A DNA stretch of 64,000 nt from Brevibacillus fluminis. GTDB taxonomy: Bacteria > Bacillota > Bacilli > Brevibacillales > Brevibacillaceae. Shown here one piece after another: positions 8,241 to 16,547 of this stretch. A program made the position numbers and the translations under genes. Numbering within the stretch: position 1 is the stretch's first letter; every line of letters begins with the position of its first letter. The stretch is taken from NCBI RefSeq assembly GCF_003710825.1, contig NZ_RHHQ01000004.1, positions 124,001 through 188,000 on the forward strand, written 5' to 3'. The notes below the pieces were generated by a model, which saw nothing but the letters and a program-made list of their open reading frames with translations, had not been told where the DNA came from and searched no databases.

Positions 8241-9425
8241 CTACTTTGTTCGAAAGGGGCGTTTCTTATGTACGGTCGCCTGTTTTGGCGGCCGCGGGTC
8301 TTTCAATTCACCGAACGCCATTTCCTTTTCCACGATAGGAATCCCTGTTTTCTTGGAAAACTTCTCAATGATGAATCGCTCCTGCGGGGCGATGACCGAA
8401 AAGACTAGCCCGGCAGCCCCCATTCGGCCCGTTCGTCCGCTGCGGTGGACATAGGCGTCGGCATCCATTGCCGGCTCAAAATGGACGACGCATTCGACAC
8501 CTTGGATATCCAATCCTCGGGCTGCGACATCGGTCGCAATCAGTACAGGAAATGCCTGCTTGCGGAAGTCCGTGAGCGTGCGGCTGCGATCCTCTTTGCT
8601 CGTGTCGCGATGGATCAAACGGCATTCCAGATGGTGGTACGCAAGCTTAGACTGGATTTCCTCGACTTTTTCCAACGTATTCACGAAGACGATCGTTGAT
8701 TTTGCATTCACCAGACGAATCAGGCGGCGAAGCGTATCGGCCCGTTTGCGCGGCTCGCTGACCAAATAAAAATGGAGCACACTATATTTCGAATCCGGCC
8801 CGCTCGCTTGAATCAGTACCGGTTCTTTTTGCATCATCGATTTGATCGTCTCCACAACGACTGACGGGAGCGTGGCCGAGAAAAAGACACGCTGCGTATC
8901 GCGCATCACCCGCTTGCTGATTTGCTGTACGGCACGAGAAAAGCCCGAATCCAGCATCCGATCCGCTTCATCCACAACGAGCGTGCGGACCATGTGGACT
9001 TTGACTTTCCGCTGTTCCAGCAGTTCAATGAGTCGTCCCGGCGTCGCCACCAGGATCGATGGATTTTTTTTCAAACGGTCCAGCTGGCGCTTCACATCAA
9101 CACCGCCGATGACGGAAGCCGCACCCAAGCCGAGCGCTCCTGCGTAAAGCTCTGCTTCCTTCGTAATCTGCATCACAAGCTCATGTGTCGGAGCAAGGAT
9201 CAGTGCCTGGATTTCTTTGATGCTCGGATCAAGCTTCTCGCAAATCGGCAGCAAGTACGCCAATGTCTTGCCGGAGCCGGTTGGCGCTTCGGCAATGACG
9301 TCATTCCCGTCGAGAACGGCAGGGATGGCATTGGCTTGGATCGGGGTCGCTTCGATAAATTTGCGTTCAGCCAATTTATGTAATAATGGTTCGATTGTCA
9401 ATAGTGACGAAAACGTTTGTGACAC
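8241..9425 (-). CDS. DEAD-box ATP-dependent RNA helicase
   Basis: 394-residue two-domain RNA helicase. The Q motif region (FIEATPIQANAIPAVL), Walker A APTGSGKT, PTHELVMQI (motif Ia), TPGRL, the Walker B motif VVDEADRM, SATLP (motif III), VNTLEKVEEI, ATDVAARGLDI and the final HRSGRTGRMG are all visible. Only a short basic tail (KQATVHKKRPFRTK) follows the core, with no RNA-recognition domain as in DbpA, so it fits the small CshC/YfmL-type Bacillus helicases involved in ribosome assembly or RNA turnover. Start is GTG 9425, set by TAGGAGGACAACCA upstream. Confidence 0.88.
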   Translation of the reverse strand: MSQTFSSLLTIEPLLHKLAERKFIEATPIQANAIPAVLDGNDVIAEAPTGSGKTLAYLLPICEKLDPSIKEIQALILAPTHELVMQITKEAELYAGALGLGAASVIGGVDVKRQLDRLKKNPSILVATPGRLIELLEQRKVKVHMVRTLVVDEADRMLDSGFSRAVQQISKRVMRDTQRVFFSATLPSVVVETIKSMMQKEPVLIQASGPDSKYSVLHFYLVSEPRKRADTLRRLIRLVNAKSTIVFVNTLEKVEEIQSKLAYHHLECRLIHRDTSKEDRSRTLTDFRKQAFPVLIATDVAARGLDIQGVECVVHFEPAMDADAYVHRSGRTGRMGAAGLVFSVIAPQERFIIEKFSKKTGIPIVEKEMAFGELKDPRPPKQATVHKKRPFRTK

Positions 9426-9480
9426 TGGTTGTCCTCCTACAGCATGGCATATCAACGGTTAGCTTACCATGTTTTGCCCG

Positions 9481-9512
9481 CAAAAGAAACCTTGCCCCAC
9501 AATGAGCAAGGC
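9481..9512 (-). terminator. Rho-independent terminator of small gene 9546-9686
   Basis: Read on the minus strand: GCCTTGC ... GCAAGG hairpin followed by TTTCTTTTG. It lies 34 bases after the stop of the small minus-strand gene. Confidence 0.7.
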
Positions 9513-9545
9513 GAAATCCATGATGGACTCCGCCGCTAAGCGCCT

Positions 9546-9686
9546 CTATTGATTCGTATCCAAACGCGTCTCAGTTCTCTCCTGCTTGTCATGACGGTCT
9601 TTTTCCGTACGCTGGTTGTTTGTTCCAGGCGGATTTTTGCGGTATTCCTCAACTTGGTTCTGGAATTCCTTGTCAAACTCTCTCAC
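9546..9686 (-). CDS. Small hydrophilic hypothetical protein (46 aa)
   Basis: Starts with GTG: VREFDKEFQNQVEEYRKNPP, ending TETRLDTNQ. Highly charged and Asn/Gln-rich with no hydrophobic segment, resembling spore-associated small proteins in general composition. The ribosome binding site GGAGGTG is 8 bases before the GTG; the ATG inside the spacer is followed by a stop after two codons. A terminator follows. Confidence 0.55.
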   Translation of the reverse strand: MREFDKEFQNQVEEYRKNPPGTNNQRTEKDRHDKQERTETRLDTNQ

Positions 9687-9843
9687 CTGCTCATCACCTC
9701 CTGCGCAGTATTCTCCCCTATTTTCCCTTTCTCATGCCGATGACCACCTCCTTTGATCACTGAAACTTTTTATCCGCTCATTCGTCAAAATAGATAGAGC
9801 AAAAAGTTTTTGATTGTGAAGAGGAGAGGACTCAAAAGCAAAT

Positions 9844-10923
9844 ATGACGCCAACACTCACTCGTACAGAACGACCGAAACGGTCGAAACGCCGGCGCTCC
9901 AATGTGATCCGCCTTCTACTGCGAAGCACTGCAATCTTATTCGTTATCGTTTTTGGCATGGCGCTGGGGAGCACGATTTTTCTCTTTACAACAGATGCTG
10001 GCGAAGAACTACGCGAATGGGCAGCAGGTACATTGCTCACGACACAGCATGACTATTGGGCGAAATATACGTTTCTCCCGGCTGCCAAGCTGGCAGAATT
10101 GAAAAACCAGATCCAAAATCCAACCGTCGTCAATTCCGCTCCTGTGGTAGCGATGCCACCTGAAATCGAAGCGGAGGAAAAGGCAAAGGAAGAAACGATT
10201 CCTGAAACAAAACCGCGAGAGCTGGTGGAAGTCGAGGATATCAACGTCAAGAGATCAGGTTATTTTTTCAAAGGAAAGATCATGTCGATCTCTGACCCGA
10301 ATCGCGTGCACCTCGTCATGACCGATCGCAAGGATGGGCGCGGCGATCTGCTGGATGAATTTACGAAAAAGACCAATGCGATTGGGATCGTCAATGCGAG
10401 CGGCTTCAGCGACCCGGATGGATACGGGAGGGGATCAAAAGCATTCGGCCTCGTCATTCATGACGGCAAGATTTTGCAAAACTACAATGCAAAAGGTGGC
10501 GAAACCGCGCTCGCCCTGCTCTATGATGGCCGACTTGTCACCGGCAACTATACGGCAAAAGAGTTGATTGAGATGGGCGCGCGCGATGCCATGAGCTTCC
10601 GCCCGCAGCTGATCGTCAACGGCAAAAACATGTTTGCCGATCAAGCCGCAAAAAGCTGGGGCATTCAGCCGCGCACCGCTGTCGGGCAAAAGGCAGATGG
10701 CACCATCCTGTTCGTCGTGATCGACGGCCGCCAACCCGACCACTCCATCGGCGCCACGATGAAAGACCTCGCAGACCTTTTACAGGAGCGCGGTGTCGTC
10801 AACGCGATGGCAATGGACGGCGGTTCCAGCTCGATGATGCTGCACAATGGCGACGCCATTACCAAAACCTCATGTCCGTATTACCGCGGACGCTACCTGC
10901 CGAACGCATGGGCGGTGTTTTAA
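9844..10923 (+). CDS. Membrane-anchored phosphodiester glycosidase (NAGPA/DUF2233) family protein
   Basis: 359-residue exported protein. A very basic N-terminus (RPKRSKRRR) precedes one membrane segment at about residues 23-45, then a Glu/Lys-rich linker, then a phosphodiester glycosidase domain from about residue 140. Motifs typical of the family include NASGFSDPDGYGRGSKAFGL, SFRPQLIVNGK, QPRTAVGQKADGTILFVVIDGR and NAMAMDGGSSSMM. The family hydrolyses sugar phosphodiesters and is often linked to exopolysaccharide or teichoic-type polymers; the substrate here is unknown. The ribosome binding site (GAGAGGA) is rather far (about 14 bases) from the only plausible ATG. A clear terminator follows. 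Confidence 0.85.
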   Translation: MTPTLTRTERPKRSKRRRSNVIRLLLRSTAILFVIVFGMALGSTIFLFTTDAGEELREWAAGTLLTTQHDYWAKYTFLPAAKLAELKNQIQNPTVVNSAPVVAMPPEIEAEEKAKEETIPETKPRELVEVEDINVKRSGYFFKGKIMSISDPNRVHLVMTDRKDGRGDLLDEFTKKTNAIGIVNASGFSDPDGYGRGSKAFGLVIHDGKILQNYNAKGGETALALLYDGRLVTGNYTAKELIEMGARDAMSFRPQLIVNGKNMFADQAAKSWGIQPRTAVGQKADGTILFVVIDGRQPDHSIGATMKDLADLLQERGVVNAMAMDGGSSSMMLHNGDAITKTSCPYYRGRYLPNAWAVF

Positions 10924-10930
10924 CCAAGAA

Positions 10931-10966
10931 GGAACGTGGCTACAAACAGCCGCGTTCCTTTTTTTC
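10931..10966 (+). terminator. Rho-independent terminator
   Basis: GGAACGTGGCT / AGCCGCGTTCC stem followed by a T run, 8 bases after the phosphodiester glycosidase gene. Confidence 0.85.
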
Positions 10967-10988
10967 TTGTGCAATTATCTTATTTAAA

Positions 10989-11032
10989 TGAAGAAACACA
11001 GCAAAGCTGCTAACTCGCTCTGCTGTGTTTGT
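10989..11032 (-). terminator. Rho-independent terminator of the ABC-F gene
   Basis: On the minus strand AAACACAGCA ... TGCTGTGTTT hairpin followed by TCTTCATTT, about 30 bases after the ABC-F stop codon. Confidence 0.65.
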
Positions 11033-11059
11033 AATTGGCGTTTGCCTGTGAAACGCGCT

Positions 11060-12631
11060 TTAGGCGCGGATCGTCTCTTTTTCTTGCTGCTGAGCCCATT
11101 CTTCCACGTTCCAAACTTTCGTGACCCAGCTCTCATAAAATTCAGGTTCATGGCAGACGAGCAAGACAGTGCCTTTGAATTCCCGCAGCGCCCGCTGCAG
11201 TTCTTCCTTGGCGACGACATCCAAGTGGTTTGTCGGCTCATCGAACAGCAGGAAGTTGCTTTCGCGTTGCAGCAATTTGCAGAGGCGTACCTTCGCCTGC
11301 TCGCCCCCGGACAATGCGGCCATCGAACGGTTGATGTGCTCGTTCTTCAGTCCGCAGCGAGCCAAGGCACCGCGCACCTCATGGTTGTTCATATGCGGGA
11401 ACTCGTTCCACACTTCATCGAGGGCGGTGACCGGCTTCGGTTTCACTTCCTGCTCGAAATAGGCCGGATAAAGGAAGTCTCCACGCTCCAGCTTACCGCC
11501 GAGCGGCTTCACGGCGCCCAGAATGGTCTTCAGCAAGGTCGATTTCCCGACCCCGTTCATCCCCACGATCGCAACCTTATCGCCGCGCTCAAGGCTCATG
11601 GAGAGCTTTGGCATCAAAGGATGCGAGTACCCGATCTCCAAATTTTCCGCCTCGAACACATAACGGCCGCTTGCACGCGATTCTTTGAACTGGAAGACAG
11701 GCTTCGCCGCTGTTTCCGGCTTATCCATCCGGTCAATTTTGTCCAGCTGCTTCTGACGGCTCTTGGCCCGGCCGCTGGTGGAAGCGCGCGCCTTGTTGCG
11801 AGCAATAAAGTCTTCCATCTTGTTGATTTCGTCCTGCTGCTTCTCGAATGCGTCCATATGCTGTGTGCGCTTCATTTCCGATTGCGCCAGGAACGATTCA
11901 TAGTCACCTGTATAGCGCGTCAGCTTGGTGAACTCCAGATGATAGATCACGTTCACCACTTCATTCATGAAGGACGTGTCATGGGAGATCAGGACGAACG
12001 CGTACGGGTATTCTTTCAGGTAGTTTTTCAGCCAAACGATATGCTCTTCATCCAAATAGTTCGTCGGCTCGTCAAGCAGTAGCACAGTCGGCTTTTCCAA
12101 AAGCAGTTTCGCTAGCAATACTTTCGTCCGTTGTCCACCAGACAAAGCTGAGACGTCGCGATCCAGCCCGATGGCAGACAATCCAAGCGCGTTCGCGATC
12201 TCGTCCACCTTTGCGTCGATCAAATAAAAGCCGCTTGTCTCCAAGCGATCTTGGTTTTCACCCATTCGCTCCAGCAAGGCTTCCAGTTCTTCTGGAGTCG
12301 CGTCAGCCATTTGCTCGGCGATTTGCATATTTTCCTGCTCCAGTTCCAAGAGCGGCAAAAACGCATCTTTCAGCACGTCCCGAATGTTTTTGCCCGCTTG
12401 CAGCTTGGTATGCTGATCCAAATAGCCATATTCGATCTTGGGCATCCACTCGATCTTCCCCGAATCCGGGATTTGCTGACGGGTGATGATGCTCATCATC
12501 GTGGATTTGCCTGTTCCATTTGCCCCAACCAGGCCTACGTGCTCACCTGGCTGCAGACGAAACGACACATCTTTGAACAATGTGCGGTCTGCGAACCCGT
12601 GATTCAGATTTTCAACGATTAAGACACTCAT
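11060..12631 (-). CDS. ABC-F family ribosome-associated ATPase
   Basis: 523-residue soluble protein with two ABC domains and no membrane segments. First domain: Walker A GANGTGKST, signature LSGGQ and LLLDEPTNYLD; second domain: GMNGVGKST, LSGGEQ and LLFDEPTNHLD. The linker between them, around residues 240-310, is charged and basic (ARASTSGRAKSRQKQLDKI), as in ABC-F proteins that reach into the ribosomal E site. Members adjust translation or protect ribosomes from antibiotics. Without alignment I cannot place it among EttA/YfmR/YdiF/YbiT-like or resistance types; no antibiotic genes are nearby. Start ATG 12631 follows GGGGAGGAACTTC. Confidence 0.88.
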   Translation of the reverse strand: MSVLIVENLNHGFADRTLFKDVSFRLQPGEHVGLVGANGTGKSTMMSIITRQQIPDSGKIEWMPKIEYGYLDQHTKLQAGKNIRDVLKDAFLPLLELEQENMQIAEQMADATPEELEALLERMGENQDRLETSGFYLIDAKVDEIANALGLSAIGLDRDVSALSGGQRTKVLLAKLLLEKPTVLLLDEPTNYLDEEHIVWLKNYLKEYPYAFVLISHDTSFMNEVVNVIYHLEFTKLTRYTGDYESFLAQSEMKRTQHMDAFEKQQDEINKMEDFIARNKARASTSGRAKSRQKQLDKIDRMDKPETAAKPVFQFKESRASGRYVFEAENLEIGYSHPLMPKLSMSLERGDKVAIVGMNGVGKSTLLKTILGAVKPLGGKLERGDFLYPAYFEQEVKPKPVTALDEVWNEFPHMNNHEVRGALARCGLKNEHINRSMAALSGGEQAKVRLCKLLQRESNFLLFDEPTNHLDVVAKEELQRALREFKGTVLLVCHEPEFYESWVTKVWNVEEWAQQQEKETIRA

Positions 12632-12720
12632 GAAGTTCCTCCCCAATTCTTGCGCATATCCCTTTATTTTAGTAGATTCTGCTCAAAAAGAAAATGAGCT
12701 TTTTCAACCTTTCAAACCCG

Positions 12721-13404
12721 TTATTGCTTCGGTTTTTCCTGCGTCGTTTTTTGAGCCTTTTCCTCATCGCCCAATTCTTTGATCACTTTTTCATGCTCGG
12801 CCAAATCGGACGGGTTGTCCGCATACAGCAGATCGTATTTGGTGATCAGTGCCTCCACCTTTGCTTCCTCATTTTTCATGACCAGCATGACGATGTGGTG
12901 AGCGAAATCGTAGTATTCCAGACCGTTATCATTGCCGCGGTTTGGCTCCCCGTACACTTTTTTCACGTCGTCGAGGGTCAGTTTGCCTCCCTTCTCTTTT
13001 TTGGCCAATTCATCACGGGAAAAAACGACCCGTGAGGCGACAAGCGTCTTGTTTTTGTCATTGGTGAAAAAGAGTAGCGACGGCTTCGCCGCTTTTTTAC
13101 CCGTTGCAACATCGATACCGAAAACGCCTGCGTATTCGGCAATCGGTTTGCTATTCGCACCACCGTTTGCCAGGTTGCTGCGGAACGGCGTTTCGTACAG
13201 ACCTGCTTTACTCGGCTTACCATATGCTTTTTCAACGTCGACAAAGTTTGTTTTGCCCACGATCAAGCTGGGATTTATTGTTAACTCTTTAGTCAAATCA
13301 ACCGATGGTGCAGGTTGGCTGGCGGCTGTATCCCCATTTTGGCAGCCGGCTGCGACGAGCAGCAAGCTCGCAGTCATTACCGCTGCAATCGTTTTTTTCC
13401 ACAT
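12721..13404 (-). CDS. Hypothetical lipoprotein
   Basis: 227-residue secreted lipoprotein: MWKKTIAAVM, hydrophobic stretch, lipobox VAAGC with Cys at about residue 21, then an Ala/Pro-rich linker. The mature part has a repeated-looking alpha/beta arrangement containing YGKPSKAGLYETPF and VYGEPNRGNDNGLEYYD, each an x-YG-x-P turn, recalling SmpA/OmlA-like or KxYGxP lipoproteins of Bacillales. The C-terminus is Lys/Gln-rich. AGGAGAG lies upstream of ATG 13404. Function unknown. Confidence 0.75.
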   Translation of the reverse strand: MWKKTIAAVMTASLLLVAAGCQNGDTAASQPAPSVDLTKELTINPSLIVGKTNFVDVEKAYGKPSKAGLYETPFRSNLANGGANSKPIAEYAGVFGIDVATGKKAAKPSLLFFTNDKNKTLVASRVVFSRDELAKKEKGGKLTLDDVKKVYGEPNRGNDNGLEYYDFAHHIVMLVMKNEEAKVEALITKYDLLYADNPSDLAEHEKVIKELGDEEKAQKTTQEKPKQ

Positions 13405-13544
13405 GCGATTTTTCTCTCCTCTCAAACTATACCTTTGTAAGAATACCAATTTTCCGCGCAAAGCACATCCCTGTTTTTCATGGAAAGCCTTGCGCATAGG
13501 ATGCCGATTTCAATCCATACTAGTTCCTAAAGGAGCTGGTACAA

Positions 13545-13694
13545 ATGGACTATGGAAAGCAACTCGACGAAAATCCGCATCAAACGTATAATAACGAATT
13601 TGAGCCGATCGAACAAACCGGCGAACCGATCCCCGGAAGCAAAAAAGTCAAGCAAGCAAACCATTCGCGTCAAATCCAGACCAGAGAAGGCTAG
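13545..13694 (+). CDS. sspP: Small acid-soluble spore protein P-like (SspP family)
   Basis: 49-residue hydrophilic protein. The C-terminal half GEPIPGSKKVKQANHSRQ matches the SspP signature (PEPLSGSKKVKNRNHTRQ in Bacillus, recalled from memory), while the N-terminal half is more acidic than usual. SspP is a minor SASP made in the forespore. Ribosome binding site AGGAGCTGG is 6-8 bases before ATG. A hairpin GGCTAGGG / CCCTAGCC overlaps the stop codon, a plausible terminator although T-poor. Divergent from the lipoprotein gene. Confidence 0.75.
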   Translation: MDYGKQLDENPHQTYNNEFEPIEQTGEPIPGSKKVKQANHSRQIQTREG

Positions 13695-13775
13695 GGGGTT
13701 CTCCCTAGCCTATTGAATTGTCCCAATTTCCTTCGTAGAATGAAAGAAGCCTGTCCTCCAGAGAGGAGAAATGCA

Positions 13776-14531
13776 ATGATTTCCATTCAGTTTTCTGTAA
13801 AAGACGATCTACGTCGCTTCGCCACCTCGACGATCTCCCCCTTGTACGAGATGGCTGCAAGCATCCATGCGCTAACGCTTTCCACTCCTAAGGAGCATCA
13901 TCTCGCCTGGCTCAAAGAAACCCGTGACCTGCTCATTCGCGAACAACTGGAAGAAGAGTGGCTGTATTTCGCGCCTGTTTTTTCCGAAGTTGTGCCTGAC
14001 ATTTTGTCTCTGCCCTACATCGAGCGTTTTGTGACGATGGAAGAACTGTTTGAACATTTGGTCCATTTGTCACCACTTGAGTTCGCCCGTTCTGTATTGG
14101 CAGCCTTGCGTCAGGAAAACCGCCGGAACAAAGAGCTGATCTATCCGGTCGAACTGGATCTCAAGAAAGACCCGGACTTGGTCAAGAGCCGGCTCACGTT
14201 GTTTGTCTCTTCCTATTGGCACATCGTGTTTGAGCCCCAGTGGTCAGACATCGTACCACGGCTGTCGCGCGAGGTGGAGACGATCAACGCTTGTTTGCAC
14301 AGCAATCGGCTTGGCGATTATCTCTCCTCGATCTCCAGTCAGATGGAGTATGATGAAGTCAGTCGGTCGATCTTGATCGCAGATGTCGAGGAAGTCTCGG
14401 CTTCCAATCCCATCCGCTCGATCGTCCTTCACCCGAGCTGGTTCGCGAGCAAGCCAGTAGAGTTTTCCAAGCAGCAAAACAAGATTCATATTATTTATCG
14501 TATTTCGCCATTAGATGCTGACTGCGAATAG
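13776..14531 (+). CDS. DUF5937-like protein, apparently without HTH domain
   Basis: 251-residue soluble protein. The opening (FSVKDDLRRFATSTISPLYEMAASIHAL, then HHLAWLKETRDLL) resembles the DUF5937 domain that precedes a C-terminal winged helix in ArsR-like regulators, which usually run past 300 residues. Here the frame stops at about the point where the helix-turn-helix would start (ending IIYRISPLDADCE), so it is either a truncated regulator or a free ligand-binding domain. The start at ATG 13776 has GAGAGGAG upstream. No partner gene nearby. Confidence 0.55.
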   Translation: MISIQFSVKDDLRRFATSTISPLYEMAASIHALTLSTPKEHHLAWLKETRDLLIREQLEEEWLYFAPVFSEVVPDILSLPYIERFVTMEELFEHLVHLSPLEFARSVLAALRQENRRNKELIYPVELDLKKDPDLVKSRLTLFVSSYWHIVFEPQWSDIVPRLSREVETINACLHSNRLGDYLSSISSQMEYDEVSRSILIADVEEVSASNPIRSIVLHPSWFASKPVEFSKQQNKIHIIYRISPLDADCE

Positions 14532-14556
14532 TAGCAACAAGCTAACAAGTATACAA

Positions 14557-14598
14557 AAAAAACCTTGGAACCCAAGCACAGGTGTCCAAGGTCTTTTT
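14557..14598. terminator. Bidirectional terminator
   Basis: ACCTTGGA / TCCAAGGT stem with an A run on the left and CTTTTTG on the right. It lies between the convergent DUF5937-like gene and the membrane-protein gene, so it can stop both transcripts. Confidence 0.8.
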
Positions 14599-14615
14599 GT
14601 TCAAAACGGGCACGC

Positions 14616-15029
14616 TTACCCTGCTACCTTAAATACAACCATGATGATGACAGCCAGACAGGAGAGCAGGCTGAAGGTAAACAGCTTTTGTGCTGCAGCA
14701 GTGTAGGACTCTCCGTTTTGCGCTTGCTGTTTCACGGTTTTTGCCGCTTTTGTTGCGATGCCGGCGAATGCGAGGATCGCCAAGAAAATCACCAATACTG
14801 TCAAAAGCCAGGTCGTGAAATGAAAGCCGTAGCGAGCGAAACCGGTAATAAGCGAAACGATCAGCACATATTGCGGAATGCGCAGCAATGTCGACGCAGT
14901 ACCCGCACGTTTTACAGCCTCTTTTTTTCCGCTATTTTTGATTTTCATCGCTGTGAAAGGCACGATCAGCGCACAGATGATGACAACGAGTGCGGCTGTA
15001 TCATGCAAAATACCCCAGATACCCATCAT
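14616..15029 (-). CDS. Small integral membrane protein, four helices
   Basis: 137 residues with four hydrophobic segments (about 8-28, 45-65, 70-90 and 115-135) and short basic loops (KIKNSGKKEAVKRAG). No catalytic motif visible. The ribosome binding site AAAGGGG precedes a double ATG. Looks like an uncharacterised membrane protein conserved in Bacillales; function unknown. Confidence 0.6.
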   Translation of the reverse strand: MMGIWGILHDTAALVVIICALIVPFTAMKIKNSGKKEAVKRAGTASTLLRIPQYVLIVSLITGFARYGFHFTTWLLTVLVIFLAILAFAGIATKAAKTVKQQAQNGESYTAAAQKLFTFSLLSCLAVIIMVVFKVAG

Positions 15030-15081
15030 TACAACCCCTTTTTTAAAGCGTTACCATGATTATAGCGTGTCTGGTAGTACA

Positions 15082-15120
15082 ACAAAAGAAGGGGAGGCCC
15101 CCTTCTTTTGTCTATTTTTT
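15082..15120 (-). terminator. Terminator of the pdh operon
   Basis: AGAAGGGG / CCCCTTCT stem; on the minus strand it follows pdhD by about 20 bases and leads into TTTTG. T-rich sequence on the plus side as well. Confidence 0.75.
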
Positions 15121-15128
15121 AAACTTTA

Positions 15129-16541
15129 TTATTTATTTAATACGTGGATAGGGTGACCAAGTGCCAGCTCCGCTGCTTCCATGGTCAGCTCACCCAATGT
15201 CGGATGCGCATGGATGGTCAGCTCGATATCTTCGAGCGTCGCGCCCATTTCGATCGCCAATCCGATCTCTGCAATGATGTTGGAAGCTTCTGCACCGACG
15301 ATTTGCGCGCCGAGCACAAGACCTGTCGCTTTGTCAGCAATCAGCTTCACGAAGCCTTCACCTGCATTGACGGACAGCGCGCGGCCGTTTGCTGCAAACG
15401 GGAAGCGGCCGACAACGTAATTGAGCCCTTTGTCTTTTGCTTCTTTTTCGCTGATTCCTACGCTCGCGATCTCCGGATCGGAGAATACAACTGCTGGGAT
15501 CGCTTTGTAGTCGACTTTAGCCGCATGACCTGCGATCGCTTCAGCTGCTACTTTCCCTTCGTAGCTGGCTTTGTGCGCGAGTGCAGGACCTGCCACGATG
15601 TCACCGATCGCATATACGTTCGGGATGCTCGTTTGGCCTTTTTCGTCTACTTCAATGAGTCCGCGATCGGTCAGCTTCATACCGATGTCGCGTACGCCCA
15701 GCTCATCCGTGTTCGGACGGCGGCCGACTGTGACCAGCACGTATTCTGCTTCAACAGAAGTCGCTTCGCCTTTTACTTCCGCTTTCACGTTCACGCCGTT
15801 TTCGGTCTCTTCCATGCCTTGTGCCAATGCCTTGGTATGGATCGTCACGCCGAGTTTTTTCAAGCGGCGTTCTACCAGACGGATCATTTCCGGTTCAAAG
15901 CCTGGCAGGATTTGATCGGAGCCTTCGAGGATGGTTACTTGGGTACCGAAACGGGCAAATACGCTGCCCAGCTCGATGCCGATATAGCCACCGCCGATGA
16001 CGACCATGCTTTTCGGAATTTCGTTCAATGCCAACGCTTCTGTCGAGGACAGCACGCGTTTGCCGAACGGGAATGCCGGCAGCTCGATCGGACGGGAACC
16101 CGTCGCGATGATGCAATGGTTGAATTTGTAGCGGTTCACGTCATAGCCGTGGAACACGCGCACTTCATTCTCGGAAACGAACAGGGCTTCCCCTGGAATC
16201 ACTTGAATTTTGTTGCCTTTGAACAGCCCTGCTACGCCGCCTGTCAGTTGTTTCACGATGCCAGCTTTCCATTCTTGGACTTTGGCAAAGTCAACTTTTA
16301 CGTTTTCCATGGTGATCCCCATGGATTCGGTATGCTTCGCATGATCGTATGTGTGGGATGCATGAATCATCGCTTTGGATGGAATGCATCCTACGTTCAG
16401 GCATACGCCGCCCAATTCTGCTTTTTCAACAACCGCCACGGTTTTGCCCAGCTGTGCCGCGCGAATCGCAGCCACGTATCCGCCAGGACCTGCACCGATG
16501 ACGAGAACGTCCACTTCAGTGGTAAACTCTCCTACTACCAT
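15129..16541 (-). CDS. pdhD: Dihydrolipoyl dehydrogenase (E3 of pyruvate dehydrogenase)
   Basis: 470-residue FAD-dependent enzyme that reoxidises the lipoyl arm of the E2 subunit with NAD+. Visible are the N-terminal FAD motif [19 protein letters not shown], the redox-active disulfide [13 protein letters not shown] (Cys about 46 and 51), the NAD-binding [12 protein letters not shown], the second FAD motif [10 protein letters not shown], and the C-terminal catalytic HAHPTLGE (His). Last gene of pdhABCD, 6 bases after pdhC, followed by a terminator. Probably shared with other 2-oxoacid dehydrogenases. Confidence 0.97.
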   Translation of the reverse strand: MVVGEFTTEVDVLVIGAGPGGYVAAIRAAQLGKTVAVVEKAELGGVCLNVGCIPSKAMIHASHTYDHAKHTESMGITMENVKVDFAKVQEWKAGIVKQLTGGVAGLFKGNKIQVIPGEALFVSENEVRVFHGYDVNRYKFNHCIIATGSRPIELPAFPFGKRVLSSTEALALNEIPKSMVVIGGGYIGIELGSVFARFGTQVTILEGSDQILPGFEPEMIRLVERRLKKLGVTIHTKALAQGMEETENGVNVKAEVKGEATSVEAEYVLVTVGRRPNTDELGVRDIGMKLTDRGLIEVDEKGQTSIPNVYAIGDIVAGPALAHKASYEGKVAAEAIAGHAAKVDYKAIPAVVFSDPEIASVGISEKEAKDKGLNYVVGRFPFAANGRALSVNAGEGFVKLIADKATGLVLGAQIVGAEASNIIAEIGLAIEMGATLEDIELTIHAHPTLGELTMEAAELALGHPIHVLNK

Positions 16542-16547
16542 GATTCT

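Noticed and set aside
9710..9760. Five-codon minus-strand ORF after AAAGGAGGTGG
   Set aside because: Strong ribosome binding site but the ATG is followed by a stop after five codons and is 11 bases away; too short to support as a leader peptide.
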